A DNA stretch of 59,672 nt from Desulfosporosinus shakirovi (lineage in GTDB: Bacteria; Bacillota; Desulfitobacteriia; Desulfitobacteriales; Desulfitobacteriaceae), in the NCBI RefSeq assembly GCF_020595055.1, contig NZ_JAJDOO010000030.1:1-59672 (forward strand). Direction: 5' to 3'. Positions 43,358 through 52,868 of the stretch are shown here, in pieces. The notes below the pieces were generated by a model. It ran no database searches. It had not been told where the DNA came from and saw nothing but the letters and a program-made list of their open reading frames with translations. Position numbers and translations under genes: made by a program. How positions within the stretch are numbered: position 1 is the stretch's first letter; each line of letters opens with the position of its first letter.

Positions 43358-44119
43358 ATGGGTTATCCTAACGATTTATTAGCCACCCGTGCCATTATCA
43401 AACATGGCAGATATGCTGTTATTCCACCCGAAGGACGCGTCAATAACGTTATTCCCAATTTGGAGAACTGTAAAGTGAGCATTATTGCTTCACCGGAATT
43501 AGGAACTAAATTCGCTTTCTACACAGTTGATGTTCAGCCGGGTGGCGGAACAACACTGCCATTTCAAGAAGAGGGTATTGAGACATTTGTGTTCTGCATC
43601 AATGGTCAGGGTACAGTTCAAGTAGAAGATCAGAAATTTGTGTTACAAGACAATGGCTATGTATTTGCACCCGCATCTCAAGCGGTCTCCTTAACAAACC
43701 AGTCTGAAAAGGTATGGAGACTGCTGCTATATAAGCAAAGGTATCGTAAACTTGAGGGATATGAGGCAAGAGTTGTTCTCGGAAATCTTAATGATCTGCC
43801 CAATGAAGTCTATGATGATATGGACAATGTTTTGGTGAGAAATCTTCTTCCGGCGGATCTTGGTTTTGATGTTAATTTTCATACTCTAACCTTTCATCCG
43901 GGGGGAAGCCATCCGTTTGTTGAAACACATCAACAAGAGCACGGGCTCTACTTTCTAGAGGGAGACGGGGTATATCTTATCGACGACAAATGGCTCCCAG
44001 TAAAAGAAGAAGACTTTATCTGGTTTGGTCCATATGTTCCGCAGGCTTTTTATTGTTCAAGCAGAAAGAACGCTTGTTACATTTATACAAAGGACTGTAA
44101 CAGAGATGTCCGGTTGTAA
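43358..44119 (+). CDS. allE: (S)-ureidoglycine aminohydrolase (bicupin)
   Basis: Releases ammonia from (S)-ureidoglycine to give (S)-ureidoglycolate after the AllC step. It has 253 residues forming two cupin domains. The C-terminal metal-site segment (HPFVETHQQEHGLYFLEGDG) carries Glu, His, Gln and His ligands, and WFGPYVPQAFY closes the pocket, as in the E. coli YlbA/AllE family. AAAGGAGGAG precedes the ATG. It starts the plus-strand allantoin transcript and is followed by allC after 29-38 bases. Confidence 0.92.
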   Translation: MGYPNDLLATRAIIKHGRYAVIPPEGRVNNVIPNLENCKVSIIASPELGTKFAFYTVDVQPGGGTTLPFQEEGIETFVFCINGQGTVQVEDQKFVLQDNGYVFAPASQAVSLTNQSEKVWRLLLYKQRYRKLEGYEARVVLGNLNDLPNEVYDDMDNVLVRNLLPADLGFDVNFHTLTFHPGGSHPFVETHQQEHGLYFLEGDGVYLIDDKWLPVKEEDFIWFGPYVPQAFYCSSRKNACYIYTKDCNRDVRL

Positions 44120-44157
44120 GGGGTTACAGAATAATTATGGTATAGGTTGTGGGACAC

Positions 44158-45381
44158 ATGATTAATGCGGATAGATTGTGGAAAAATATAGTTGACCTAG
44201 GGGATATTGGAAAGAACCCTGATGGGGGTATTACAAGGTTGGCTTTTACCAAGGAAGATCGTCAAGCCATTAAGAGGGTAGAAGCGTTGATGAAAGAAGC
44301 TGGCTTAGCTGTTCATGAGGATGAAGTCGGAAACCTGATAGGCCGAAAAGAAGGGGAGGACCCCAATGCTCCTGCAGTGCTTATAGGATCCCACTTAGAC
44401 TCTGTTTTTAATGGTGGAATCTTTGATGGAAGTTTAGGGGTACTCGCAGGAATAGAAGTATTACAGAGCATGAAGGAGAACAGGATCGGCACTAAACATC
44501 CCATAGAAGTATATGCCTTCAGGGATGAAGAGGGTTGTCGCTTTAATTTCAGTTTGCTGGGCAGCAGAGGGATGTCAGGCACTTTGAAATCGGAAAACTT
44601 AGAGTATAGAGATAACGAGGGGATTTCTCTAGCGGAGGCCATGAAAAGCTGTGGAATGAACCCAGAAGAGTTTTTTAAAGCTTCCCGCAGACCGGATGAA
44701 ATAAAGGCCTATCTCGAACTTCATGTGGAGCAAGGCAAAGTACTTGAATGCGAAAATTTGCAGGTCGGTGTTGTTACAGGTATTGCAAGTTCTTTGAGGT
44801 TGATGGTAACAGTGACGGGCAAGGCGGATCATGCGGGTGCCACCCCTATGAATTTAAGATTCGATGCACTGACGGCCGCGGCCCAAATTATCGGCGTAGT
44901 AGAAAAGGAAACCCGTGCGACCAAGAGTGCAGTTGGAACGGTTGGACAGATTCATGCTTACCCGGGTGGGATCAATATTATCCCGGGGAGGGTGGAATTT
45001 ACAGTCGATCTGCGTGATGTTTCTATAAAAGTCGCCCAACAACTTGAAAAAAACATACTGTCACAGGCAGAGGATATCTGTACTCAAAGGGGTTTGAAAC
45101 TCGAGGTTGATTTCTTGCAACGTGTTCCTCCGGCACCTTGTTCTCCGGAAATTATTGATACTATTGCCGAAAGTTGCCGCGAATTGGGAATTAAAGAGTT
45201 ACATTTGCCAAGCGGTGCAGGTCATGATGCTATGCAGGTCGTGAATCTCTGTCCAATCGGGATGATATTTGTTAGATCCCAAAACGGTATTAGCCACCAT
45301 CCTGCAGAATGGAGTACCCCAGAGGATTGTACAGCGGGGGCGAAGGTTTTGTATCAAACAGTCTTAAAATTAGCTGAATAG
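44158..45381 (+). CDS. allC: allantoate amidohydrolase
   Basis: Hydrolyses allantoate to ureidoglycine, CO2 and ammonia. It has 407 residues from this start; GTG at 44149 is an alternative and neither has a strong ribosome site. M20/Zn-peptidase-like ligands are in IGSHLDSV, GIFDGSLGVLAG, RDEEGCRF, LELHVEQGKVLE and PSGAGHDAMQV. A dimerisation domain lies between (about residues 210-325, starting near GKADHAGATPMNLRFDA). Related N-carbamoyl-amino acid hydrolases share these motifs; the neighbours decide for allantoate. Confidence 0.9.
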   Translation: MINADRLWKNIVDLGDIGKNPDGGITRLAFTKEDRQAIKRVEALMKEAGLAVHEDEVGNLIGRKEGEDPNAPAVLIGSHLDSVFNGGIFDGSLGVLAGIEVLQSMKENRIGTKHPIEVYAFRDEEGCRFNFSLLGSRGMSGTLKSENLEYRDNEGISLAEAMKSCGMNPEEFFKASRRPDEIKAYLELHVEQGKVLECENLQVGVVTGIASSLRLMVTVTGKADHAGATPMNLRFDALTAAAQIIGVVEKETRATKSAVGTVGQIHAYPGGINIIPGRVEFTVDLRDVSIKVAQQLEKNILSQAEDICTQRGLKLEVDFLQRVPPAPCSPEIIDTIAESCRELGIKELHLPSGAGHDAMQVVNLCPIGMIFVRSQNGISHHPAEWSTPEDCTAGAKVLYQTVLKLAE

Positions 45382-45442
45382 AATACAATGGTCAGAGGCA
45401 TCCAGATGTTAAAGTTGGATGTCTTTGATTTAAACGTACAAA

Positions 45443-45495
45443 AAAATGAGGTTGCAACAAGAAAATTTGAAAAAGTTTTGTTGCAGCCTCATTTT
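45443..45495. terminator. bidirectional terminator between allC and allA
   Basis: An 18-bp stem (45443-45460 with 45478-45495, one G-U pair) with A-rich start and T-rich end. It separates the convergent allC and allA genes and serves both. Confidence 0.85.
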
Positions 45496-45531
45496 AGAAT
45501 GAAATTTAGGACAAGAAGTTAAAGAGAAACA

Positions 45532-46056
45532 TTATAACATGATCTCAAAGGTTGTCTCTAAATTGCGTATTTGAACGTCACCATCATATAAAGGAGAAAG
45601 GGACTCGTCAGTTGTTTGTTGGCGTGTTGCAAGGATGTAGCCGAAATTTTCTTCTAACGGAAAGATCATACCGTGCCAAACGCCTCGGTTAATAACGAAG
45701 GCCGTGTAGCTTTCTAAAAGAAAGGCTTTAACTGAATTGGCAGAGGGTAATGATTCCAGGTCATTCGCATCTGTAGCAGGGGCTACTGTAATGATAGCAG
45801 GTCCACCATAAAGGGGGAAGAAACCTTGAGTTACTTTCAGATGTCTTTCCATACTTGAGAATTTGAACTCGCGCCTTTCCAAAAGAGCATAAACGAATTC
45901 TGCTTCCCCATCATCGACAGAAAACGGCATTCGATCAGTAAACTGAGGGGGATCAGGTTTAATTAGCGGTTGCCCCGGATTAAGCATCAGCACATGCCCA
46001 AAAGGAGCAAATGCTTCTTTGGTAAGGGTTTGGACCTTTATTATTTTACTTTTCAT
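45532..46056 (-). CDS. allA: ureidoglycolate lyase
   Basis: A 174-residue AllA-family protein that splits ureidoglycolate to glyoxylate and urea. Typical stretches are LTKEAFAPFGHVLML near the N-terminus, ERHLKVTQGFFPLYGGPAII and VINRGVWHGMIFPLE with the active-site His. The ATG at 46056 lies seven bases after GGGG; an ATG six bases upstream is too near. It is divergent from pucR across 185 bases, so the two may share control sites. Confidence 0.9.
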   Translation of the reverse strand: MKSKIIKVQTLTKEAFAPFGHVLMLNPGQPLIKPDPPQFTDRMPFSVDDGEAEFVYALLERREFKFSSMERHLKVTQGFFPLYGGPAIITVAPATDANDLESLPSANSVKAFLLESYTAFVINRGVWHGMIFPLEENFGYILATRQQTTDESLSPLYDGDVQIRNLETTFEIML

Positions 46057-46241
46057 GTACATTCCCCATTTCTAAGAATACTTATCTTATTGAAGGATTC
46101 ACTTTATCTACATATTATTGTACTATAAAAGAATGGAACAGCCTTTATCCAGTTGGGATATAGTTAATATAAAAAGTTTAGTGTATTTGGATATGCCAAA
46201 GTGAGAAAATTTTAGATATCACTTCAGGAGGACAATACAGT

Positions 46242-47879
46242 ATGGAAATAACAGTAAGGGATATTATGGAGATAGGGCCATTACGGGAGGCTAAGTTATT
46301 GGCGGGAAAGCATCGTGCCAATAATATCGTCAAGGGTATTACGATTATCGAAGTCCCTGATATCGTGGACTGGCTTTCCGGAGGAGAAATTCTACTGACC
46401 AGCCTTTACAATGTACGGAATGAAATCATGTCTTTTAAGGACTACATCAGGATGATGGCCCAAAGAGAAGTCAGTGCCTTAATTATTAAGACCGGAAGAG
46501 TCGTCGAGGAAATACCTCTGGAAATTATCCAAGCCGGAGATGAATTTGGTCTTCCCATCATTGAATTGGGCAGAGAGGTTAAATTTATTGATGTAATGTA
46601 TCCGGTAATGGCGGAATTGTTTAATAAAGAAGTATCTAAGCTTCAGTACTACAAGCAAGTGCAAGATCATTTTACGGAATTGGTCATCGCAGGAGAAGGA
46701 TTAGAAGGTATATCCAGGGTTCTCGAAGAGCTTATCGGCAATCCTGTTGTCATCTATGATAAAGAATATAAAGCCATGGCTGCCACGGAACATAGTGTAA
46801 CCACATTCGGTGAAGTACAGGATAGTACTCAAAGAGAAAATTTAAATGAGAAATTCTATTATTACAGACAGGAAGTAGTTTTTCCAGATTTGAATAATAT
46901 TACAGCCACTCAAGTAGTAATACCTATTCAACAGTTAAATCAGATTAGCGCTTACCTTGTGGTTGTGGAAATAAACAAAAGGCTTACAGATATTGAGTAT
47001 ATTATCTTAGAAAATGCCTCAACCGTGATCTCTCTGGAGCTTGTAAAAAGGTTCGCTATTAGTGAAGTAGAGAGAAGATTTAAGAATGACTTACTGGATT
47101 CACTCATAAGCGGAAATATCTTGATAGAAACTGCCTTGGAACGCGCGTCAATTATAGGCTGGGATCTTAAAGGTCCATACTGTATTGTTTTAATGGAATT
47201 TCTAGATATTAATGACTACTTAACAGGTAAAAGGCAGAGGACAAATTTCATTACTGAGGTCGGTTCAACGGTTGCCAATGTTATCAATGAATACACGAAA
47301 CATTTCATGAGGATTAGCAGTGATTCGCTTTATGTTTTGTGGCCGACCCAAGGCAAAAGTGAAGCACCAGTTGTCGCTGATATAGAAAAGGCCTCTCTTA
47401 AAATCTCAGCATTATTTGCAAAGAAATACCCGAAGATGCATATCTCAACAGGTGTAGGCAGTATAGCAGTTAATATTAAGGATATTGCAGACAGTTACCG
47501 AGAAGCAAAAAATGCGATCAACATTGGGCGAATAATGAATGAAGCTTTTATAAGTTTTTCGGAACTTGGAATAATGCGCATGTTGTGTCAGCTAGGCGTG
47601 AACAATGACCTAACAGAATTTGTGCCTAAATCCATTAATAATCTGATTCTTTATGATAAAGAAAATAAAACTAACTTATTAAATACCTTTGAAGTGTTCT
47701 TAAAAAACAATAGTAATGCAACTCATACGGCAAAGGAACTCTTTATTCACTATAAGACAATTCTCTATAGGCTGGAGAAGATTAGAGAAATCAGCGGGAT
47801 AGATTTTTCAAATCATAAAGACCGACTTGAGGCTGAGCTTGGCTTAAAGATAGTCAGTCTCTTGAAAACTTGTAAATAA
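46242..47879 (+). CDS. pucR: PucR-family regulator of purine catabolism
   Basis: A 545-residue regulator. The N-terminal 120 residues are the PucR domain (TVRDIMEIGPLREAKLLAGK, ITIIEVPDIVDWLSGGEILL). A GGDEF-like/central sensor region follows, and the C-terminus has the PucR-type HTH (FLKNNSNATHTAKELFIHYK, TILYRLEKIREISGIDF). In Bacillus PucR controls allantoin and purine genes in response to allantoin-type effectors. The location between allA and the nucleoside operon supports the same job here. TCAGGAGG precedes the ATG. Confidence 0.92.
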   Translation: MEITVRDIMEIGPLREAKLLAGKHRANNIVKGITIIEVPDIVDWLSGGEILLTSLYNVRNEIMSFKDYIRMMAQREVSALIIKTGRVVEEIPLEIIQAGDEFGLPIIELGREVKFIDVMYPVMAELFNKEVSKLQYYKQVQDHFTELVIAGEGLEGISRVLEELIGNPVVIYDKEYKAMAATEHSVTTFGEVQDSTQRENLNEKFYYYRQEVVFPDLNNITATQVVIPIQQLNQISAYLVVVEINKRLTDIEYIILENASTVISLELVKRFAISEVERRFKNDLLDSLISGNILIETALERASIIGWDLKGPYCIVLMEFLDINDYLTGKRQRTNFITEVGSTVANVINEYTKHFMRISSDSLYVLWPTQGKSEAPVVADIEKASLKISALFAKKYPKMHISTGVGSIAVNIKDIADSYREAKNAINIGRIMNEAFISFSELGIMRMLCQLGVNNDLTEFVPKSINNLILYDKENKTNLLNTFEVFLKNNSNATHTAKELFIHYKTILYRLEKIREISGIDFSNHKDRLEAELGLKIVSLLKTCK

Positions 47880-48376
47880 CTTGACCCCTATCCTTAGTTT
47901 GACCTACTTAGCAGTAGGTCTGTTTTATCTATTCCGAGAGGGAAAGTAACGAAACTTGTTTTCCTGTTTATTAATCCTCACTCTATTTGTAATCCCTTAT
48001 TCATTGGAGGACTGTTCACCACTTCAAAGGTGTACAGTCCTCTATTTTGGTATAACGCACACCAGTTTGAAAAAATCTCAAGTTTCGTCACGACCCCTTC
48101 CTTATTCTACTTCGTTGGTAGACTTACGTCACCGAAGTCTCGATGTTCAGCTTTAGTGGAATGAGTTCATTTTCCCCTTAAGCATAGATGTCTGTTAGAG
48201 CATGTAAAGGTTTATGTCGATCCTGAAAGAAAATTATCCTTTTATTATATTCGAAGGAGGAATATACCCTGTCACAATAGAAGTATAATGTGTAAATCAT
48301 CAATTCATCAGAGGACTATACATCTTTAAACGAATAATCAGGCATATTGGCCTTTATGGTGGAGGAGTTGCGAAAG
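47880..48376 (+). promoter_or_regulatory. intergenic region with two terminator hairpins
   Basis: Hairpin one: GACCTACT (47901-47908) with AGTAGGTC (47913-47920) and TGTTTT, the pucR terminator. Hairpin two: GGACTGT (48009-48015) with ACAGTCC (48034-48040), with an inner CACC/GGTG stem, then TCTATTTT. ACGAAACTTG near 47949 and CAAGTTTCGT near 48081 are inverted copies. No purine riboswitch was seen. The GntR promoter must lie in the right-hand part. Confidence 0.55.
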
Positions 48377-49129
48377 ATGCAGGGTGTAAGAAAGGTTCGA
48401 AAATCAACGGCGGTTCTCGACACACTGGAAATAATGCGAGGGTATATCACGTCTATGGTTGAGAAAGAAAGTTTTCGCTTACCTTCCGAAGAGGACCTGG
48501 CGGTCCAGTTGGGAATCAGTCGGCTTACTGTCAGGGAAGCCTTGACGGTTTTAGAAAGGGAGGGACTTATTGCTCGATTTCAAGGCAGAGGAACAATTAT
48601 TAACCAATTCGCTGAGCACTTGGTAACTCGCTTAGACTTTGCTCGTGAAATCGGGAAGTTTATAGAGGAAGCGGGCTATATTTCCTCAGTTGACGAAGTC
48701 ACGCAGAACTGGCGCTTATCAACGAATGAGGAAAGTCAGAAATTATGTCTTCAAGAAAATGAAGAACTTTTAGTGGTCGAAAAACGTTTTTTAGCCGATG
48801 GAAATCCCGCTGCTTTCTGCATTGATCGAATTCCACGCAAGCTTTTCCGACAGCTTGATTTTGCCGAGGAAGAATTACATCAGGCCATTTTTCCCTTTGT
48901 TGAAAAGCACTGTCACTGTCGACTTACCCACGATGTGATTGAATTAATTCCGAGTATTGTCGATGAGAAGATGTCTCTTCTTTTCAATCTCAAAGTGGGA
49001 ACTGCTATGCTCCGAATCGATACTGTCGAATATTCGGCGGAAGGTCAACCCATAATGTATAACACCGAATTTTACGTTGATCAATTTTGCCGTTTCACTT
49101 TATGCCGCAGCGTCGCCTATATAGACTAA
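48377..49129 (+). CDS. GntR/HutC-family regulator with UTRA domain
   Basis: A 250-residue regulator. The N-terminal winged helix is clear (RLPSEEDLAVQLGISRLTVR, EALTVLEREGLIARFQGRGT) and the C-terminal 150 residues form a UTRA ligand-binding domain (NEELLVVEKRFLADGNPAAF, GTAMLRIDTVEYSAEGQPIM). ATG at 48377 follows GGTGGAGGAG by nine bases; the longer open frame begins upstream of that site. It stands at the head of the nucleoside uptake operon and probably represses it, with a nucleoside or base as effector (inference). Confidence 0.88.
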   Translation: MQGVRKVRKSTAVLDTLEIMRGYITSMVEKESFRLPSEEDLAVQLGISRLTVREALTVLEREGLIARFQGRGTIINQFAEHLVTRLDFAREIGKFIEEAGYISSVDEVTQNWRLSTNEESQKLCLQENEELLVVEKRFLADGNPAAFCIDRIPRKLFRQLDFAEEELHQAIFPFVEKHCHCRLTHDVIELIPSIVDEKMSLLFNLKVGTAMLRIDTVEYSAEGQPIMYNTEFYVDQFCRFTLCRSVAYID

Positions 49130-49228
49130 ACTTCACGAAGAATGGAAGGGGGGTGATGATAAAAAGATAGTTTGGGGCATTACATACTAACTAAAGAAAG
49201 CAATTCAAAAATATGGGAGGGACTCAAA

Positions 49229-50263
49229 GTGAAAAAAACTAGGAAATTTTTAGCACTAGTGCTAACTGTCTTTATTCTCTTTACGCTAACAGCTTGCGGT
49301 ACCCAGAAATCAAGCGCTGATCAAACTCAACCTGCAGCATCTGAACAGGTCAAAGTCGGCCTGCTTACGGGTGTTGGCGGTTTAGGAGATAAGTCTTTTA
49401 ATGACCTTGCGTATGAAGGGGCAAAAAAAGCTGAGAGCGAACTTGGTGTACAACTAAAGGTAGTTGAACCGCCCGATCTGGCCTCCGAAGAAGGCTTAAT
49501 ACGTGATCTGGCTAAAGCGGGCAATGCCCTAGTCGTCGTTGTTGGCTTTGACATGGCGGAACCCTTGGGAAAGGTTGCTCCTGAATTCCCAGATACTAAA
49601 TTTGCAATTATTGACGCAGTGGTGGAAGGCAACAACATCTCATCCCTCGTCTTCAACGAGCATGAGGGCTCATTTCTTGTGGGAGCCTTGGCAGGTATGA
49701 TGACGGAAAGTAATAAGGTTGGAGCAATACCTGCTATGGATATTCCTTTTCTCAATCGATTTACCGTTGCATACGAGCAAGGAGCAAAATATGCTAACCC
49801 CAAGGCTCAAGTCGTAGTTCAACCGATTGGTTCTGACTTCAGTAGCTTTAATGACCCGGCCAAGGCCAAGAATATTGCCCTGACCATGTATAACCAAGGG
49901 GTTGACGTTATTTACCATGCTGCCGGCGGATCAGGATCCGGACTTTTTGAAGCAGCCAAAGAAGCCAATAAATATGCCATCGGTTGTAATTCGGACCAGG
50001 ATTACATGGCCGAGAAATTAGTACTTACTTCCATGATGAAACGCGTAGATGTAGCTGTTTATGACTCAATCAAAGGGGCTGTTGATAAAAATTTCAAAAC
50101 AGGGACGAATACTTATGGTGTCGCGAACGATGGTATTGGTGTCACGGAAATGAAATTTACCAAGGACCTAATTGGCGCTGACAAACTCAAAAAACTTGAT
50201 GATATCAAAAAAGGAATTATTGACGGCAGCATTAAAGTTACGGATGTAACAGCAGCGAAATAA
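49229..50263 (+). CDS. BMP/PnrA-family nucleoside-binding lipoprotein
   Basis: A 344-residue lipoprotein. The signal peptide KKTRKFLALVLTVFILF ends in the lipobox LTACG. The mature part is a BMP/PnrA domain (VGLLTGVGGLGDKSFNDLAY, EGSFLVGALAGMM, VIYHAAGGSGSGLFEAAKEA). PnrA/BmpA proteins bind purine nucleosides for ABC import. GTG start at 49229 behind GGGAGGGAC. The gene leads a transporter operon with ATPase and two permeases downstream. Confidence 0.92.
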   Translation: MKKTRKFLALVLTVFILFTLTACGTQKSSADQTQPAASEQVKVGLLTGVGGLGDKSFNDLAYEGAKKAESELGVQLKVVEPPDLASEEGLIRDLAKAGNALVVVVGFDMAEPLGKVAPEFPDTKFAIIDAVVEGNNISSLVFNEHEGSFLVGALAGMMTESNKVGAIPAMDIPFLNRFTVAYEQGAKYANPKAQVVVQPIGSDFSSFNDPAKAKNIALTMYNQGVDVIYHAAGGSGSGLFEAAKEANKYAIGCNSDQDYMAEKLVLTSMMKRVDVAVYDSIKGAVDKNFKTGTNTYGVANDGIGVTEMKFTKDLIGADKLKKLDDIKKGIIDGSIKVTDVTAAK

Positions 50264-50283
50264 ACTTTGGGCGGTGATATGCC

Positions 50284-51819
50284 GTGGCGAAAGAGGAAGC
50301 CCTTGTTATCAATGGCTTAAAAAAACACTTCGGCCATGTAAAAGCAAATGATGGAATTGATCTAATCGTTCGCGCCGGAACAATTCATGCCATTGTCGGC
50401 GAAAATGGAGCGGGAAAAAGCACTTTAATGAAAAGCCTCTTTGGCCTTCACCAGCCTGATTCAGGAGAAATCCATTTATGGGGGGAGAAAGTCCAATTCT
50501 CCTCCCCTCTTCAGGCGCTTTCGCATGGAATAGGTATGGTGCATCAGCATTTTATGTTGGTAGAAGCCTTAAGCGTTTTAGAAAATATCATCCTTGGTGC
50601 AGAACCTGGAAAAGGAATCTTGCTTAGTTATAAGAACAGCCGAAAAACAGTGGAAGAGATCTGTCAAAAATATGGATTAGACTTAGATTTAGATGCCATA
50701 GTAGAAAATGTACCCGTTGGGATTCAGCAACGACTCGAGATTGTCAAAGTACTTTATCGGGGAGCACGCTTGATTATTCTCGATGAACCAACAGCTGTGC
50801 TGACCCCCCAAGAGATCGATCGGATGTTTGAGATTTTACGGGAATTCAAAAAAGACGGATGTACTGTCATTTTTATAACCCATAAATTAAATGAGGTCAT
50901 GGCTCTTGCTGATGATGTTACGGTTATCCGTGACGGGCGAACGGTAGGTCATTGGCCCATCTCAGAAGTCAATGAAAAGATTCTGGCACGACAAATGGTA
51001 GGGCGTGACGTTGTCCTTGATCTGGTGAAAGAGGATGCCCAACCCGCAGAACTTGTTTTGCAGATTCAAGGCCTTCAGACTGAGCAGGTCAATGGGGATC
51101 AGAAGGCAGATGGTTTATCTTTTAACATTCGGGCAGGAGAAATCCTCGGAATCATCGGAGTTGCCGGAAATGGTCAGGATGCCCTGATCGAAGGAATATT
51201 AGGCTTGCGCAAAGTGGAAAAAGGGGAAATACTTTATCTTGGTGAACACATTAATGGTGTAGATACCTCATATCTCCGTCAAAAGGGAGTGAGTTGCATA
51301 TCCGCTGATCGCCTTAAAACCGGGCTCGTTCGAGAGTTCAATGTGCGAGAAAATGCGATATTAGGTTATCATACCGGCAAAGAGTTTGTTTCTAACTTGC
51401 TTTTTCAGAATAAGCGTATAGATCATTATGTCAATCAAATCATTAAGGAATTCCAAATCAAGACCCCTTCCCTGGAAGCACCAATTACCACATTATCAGG
51501 GGGCAACCAGCAGAAGCTAATCATCGGACGCGAACTTCATGCCAACCCCAAACTGATTATTGCCGTTCAGCCGACGAGGGGTGTGGATATCGGAGCGATC
51601 GAATTTATATATCAAGTCCTCCTGGAATGCCGTCGCCAGAACACCGCCGTTCTTCTCGTTTCCAATGAATTGGAGGAAGTTCTATCCCTGTCGGACAGAG
51701 TTGCGGTACTCTATCAGGGGCGATTTATGGGATGCAATACGCCGGATCACCTTTCTAAAGAAGATATCGGTTTAATGATGGCCGGAGTTCGTCCTGAAGG
51801 GGAAGGTGGATCAGAGTGA
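50284..51819 (+). CDS. nucleoside ABC transporter ATPase (two nucleotide-binding domains)
   Basis: A 511-residue tandem ABC ATPase of the simple-sugar/nucleoside (YufO/RbsA-like) family. The first domain has GENGAGKSTLMKSLFG, LEIVKVLYRG and LIILDEPTAVLTPQE; the second has GVAGNGQDALIEGILG, LSGGNQQKLIIGREL and IAVQPTRGVDIGA. In the second domain the Walker A Lys-Ser is replaced (NGQDAL), usual in this family. GTG start. It overlaps the first permease by a GTGA junction. Confidence 0.92.
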   Translation: MAKEEALVINGLKKHFGHVKANDGIDLIVRAGTIHAIVGENGAGKSTLMKSLFGLHQPDSGEIHLWGEKVQFSSPLQALSHGIGMVHQHFMLVEALSVLENIILGAEPGKGILLSYKNSRKTVEEICQKYGLDLDLDAIVENVPVGIQQRLEIVKVLYRGARLIILDEPTAVLTPQEIDRMFEILREFKKDGCTVIFITHKLNEVMALADDVTVIRDGRTVGHWPISEVNEKILARQMVGRDVVLDLVKEDAQPAELVLQIQGLQTEQVNGDQKADGLSFNIRAGEILGIIGVAGNGQDALIEGILGLRKVEKGEILYLGEHINGVDTSYLRQKGVSCISADRLKTGLVREFNVRENAILGYHTGKEFVSNLLFQNKRIDHYVNQIIKEFQIKTPSLEAPITTLSGGNQQKLIIGRELHANPKLIIAVQPTRGVDIGAIEFIYQVLLECRRQNTAVLLVSNELEEVLSLSDRVAVLYQGRFMGCNTPDHLSKEDIGLMMAGVRPEGEGGSE

Positions 51820-52868
51820 ACACAAGTCGCTTAAAACATTTTTTTTGGCAGATCTTCCCCTCCGTCCTAGCCGTACTCAGTGCCTTATTAATTGGGGCAG
51901 CAATTATTTTCGCAATCGGGGAAAACCCTTTACAAGCTTATGCTGCCATGTTCCAAGGGGCCTTTGGCGATCCCTCTTCTTGGGCGGAGACACTCCAACG
52001 GGCCACGCCCTATATTTTTGGCGGCCTGGCTTTTTCAATAGCAACACGTTCAGGGTTGTTTAACATCGGAATAGAAGGTCAAATGTACGTAGGAGCAATT
52101 GCGGGAGCTATCGTAGGTTTTAGTATTCACAATATCCCGGCTTTCCTTCATATTGCCTTAGCACTTGCTGCGGCAGCCTTGGCGGGTTATGTCTGGGCTA
52201 TCATCCCTGCCTTGCTGAAAGTGAAGTCTGGGGTGCACGAAGTTATTTCTACGATCATGTTAAACTATGTAGCCTATGCTCTGACCGCTTATCTGACTGT
52301 GCGCGTTTTCCATGAGCCCGGTGCTGTAGCTCAAACGTATAAAGTTGATCCAAGTGCCATTCTTCCGGCACTTATGCCACCCAATAAGCTCAATACAGGT
52401 TTTATCATAGCCATTGTCTTAGCCATCGTCATCTATGGTTTTCTTTTCTATACCCCATGGGGATATAATCTGCGTGTGACGGGCCTCAACCCCGGTGCCG
52501 GACGCTATGCCGGTATTAAAAGCACACGCATCGTCTTAAGAGCTATGCTTATGAGTGGGGCGATTGCCGGTCTGATGGGCGCCGAGCGTTCCTTGGGGAT
52601 TTATGGACGGTTTATCAATTCCTTTTCACCGGGTTATGGATTTACGGCCATTGCGGTTTCACTGCTTGGTCAGAATCACCCCTTAGGTATCATTCCGGCG
52701 GCCATCCTCTTTGGCGCTTTTGAGAATGGAGCTTCCTTCATGTCGTTACAGGTCAATGTCCCTCGTGAACTGGGCTTAATATTAGAGGCCTTAATCATCG
52801 TCTTCATTGCGGCTGAACATTTCTTCCGTGACGGTTTACGCTCTATGCTAAAGGGGGACAAATCATGA
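51816..52868 (+). CDS. nucleoside ABC transporter permease 1
   Basis: A 350-residue permease of the BPD_transp_2 family with about ten transmembrane helices. Characteristic are FSIATRSGLFNIGIEGQMYV near residue 72, VKSGVHEVISTIMLNYVAYA and GFTAIAVSLLGQNHPLGII. It pairs with the second permease; in BmpA-type nucleoside importers the two form a heterodimer. It overlaps both neighbours by four bases. Confidence 0.92.
   Translation: MNTSRLKHFFWQIFPSVLAVLSALLIGAAIIFAIGENPLQAYAAMFQGAFGDPSSWAETLQRATPYIFGGLAFSIATRSGLFNIGIEGQMYVGAIAGAIVGFSIHNIPAFLHIALALAAAALAGYVWAIIPALLKVKSGVHEVISTIMLNYVAYALTAYLTVRVFHEPGAVAQTYKVDPSAILPALMPPNKLNTGFIIAIVLAIVIYGFLFYTPWGYNLRVTGLNPGAGRYAGIKSTRIVLRAMLMSGAIAGLMGAERSLGIYGRFINSFSPGYGFTAIAVSLLGQNHPLGIIPAAILFGAFENGASFMSLQVNVPRELGLILEALIIVFIAAEHFFRDGLRSMLKGDKS

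Noticed and set aside
47956-48156. 66-codon open frame downstream of pucR
   Set aside because: It spans a terminator hairpin, lacks a ribosome site and shows no domain.
48041-48376. Possible purine riboswitch ahead of the nucleoside operon
   Set aside because: The conserved purine-aptamer blocks were not found on reading the spacer.
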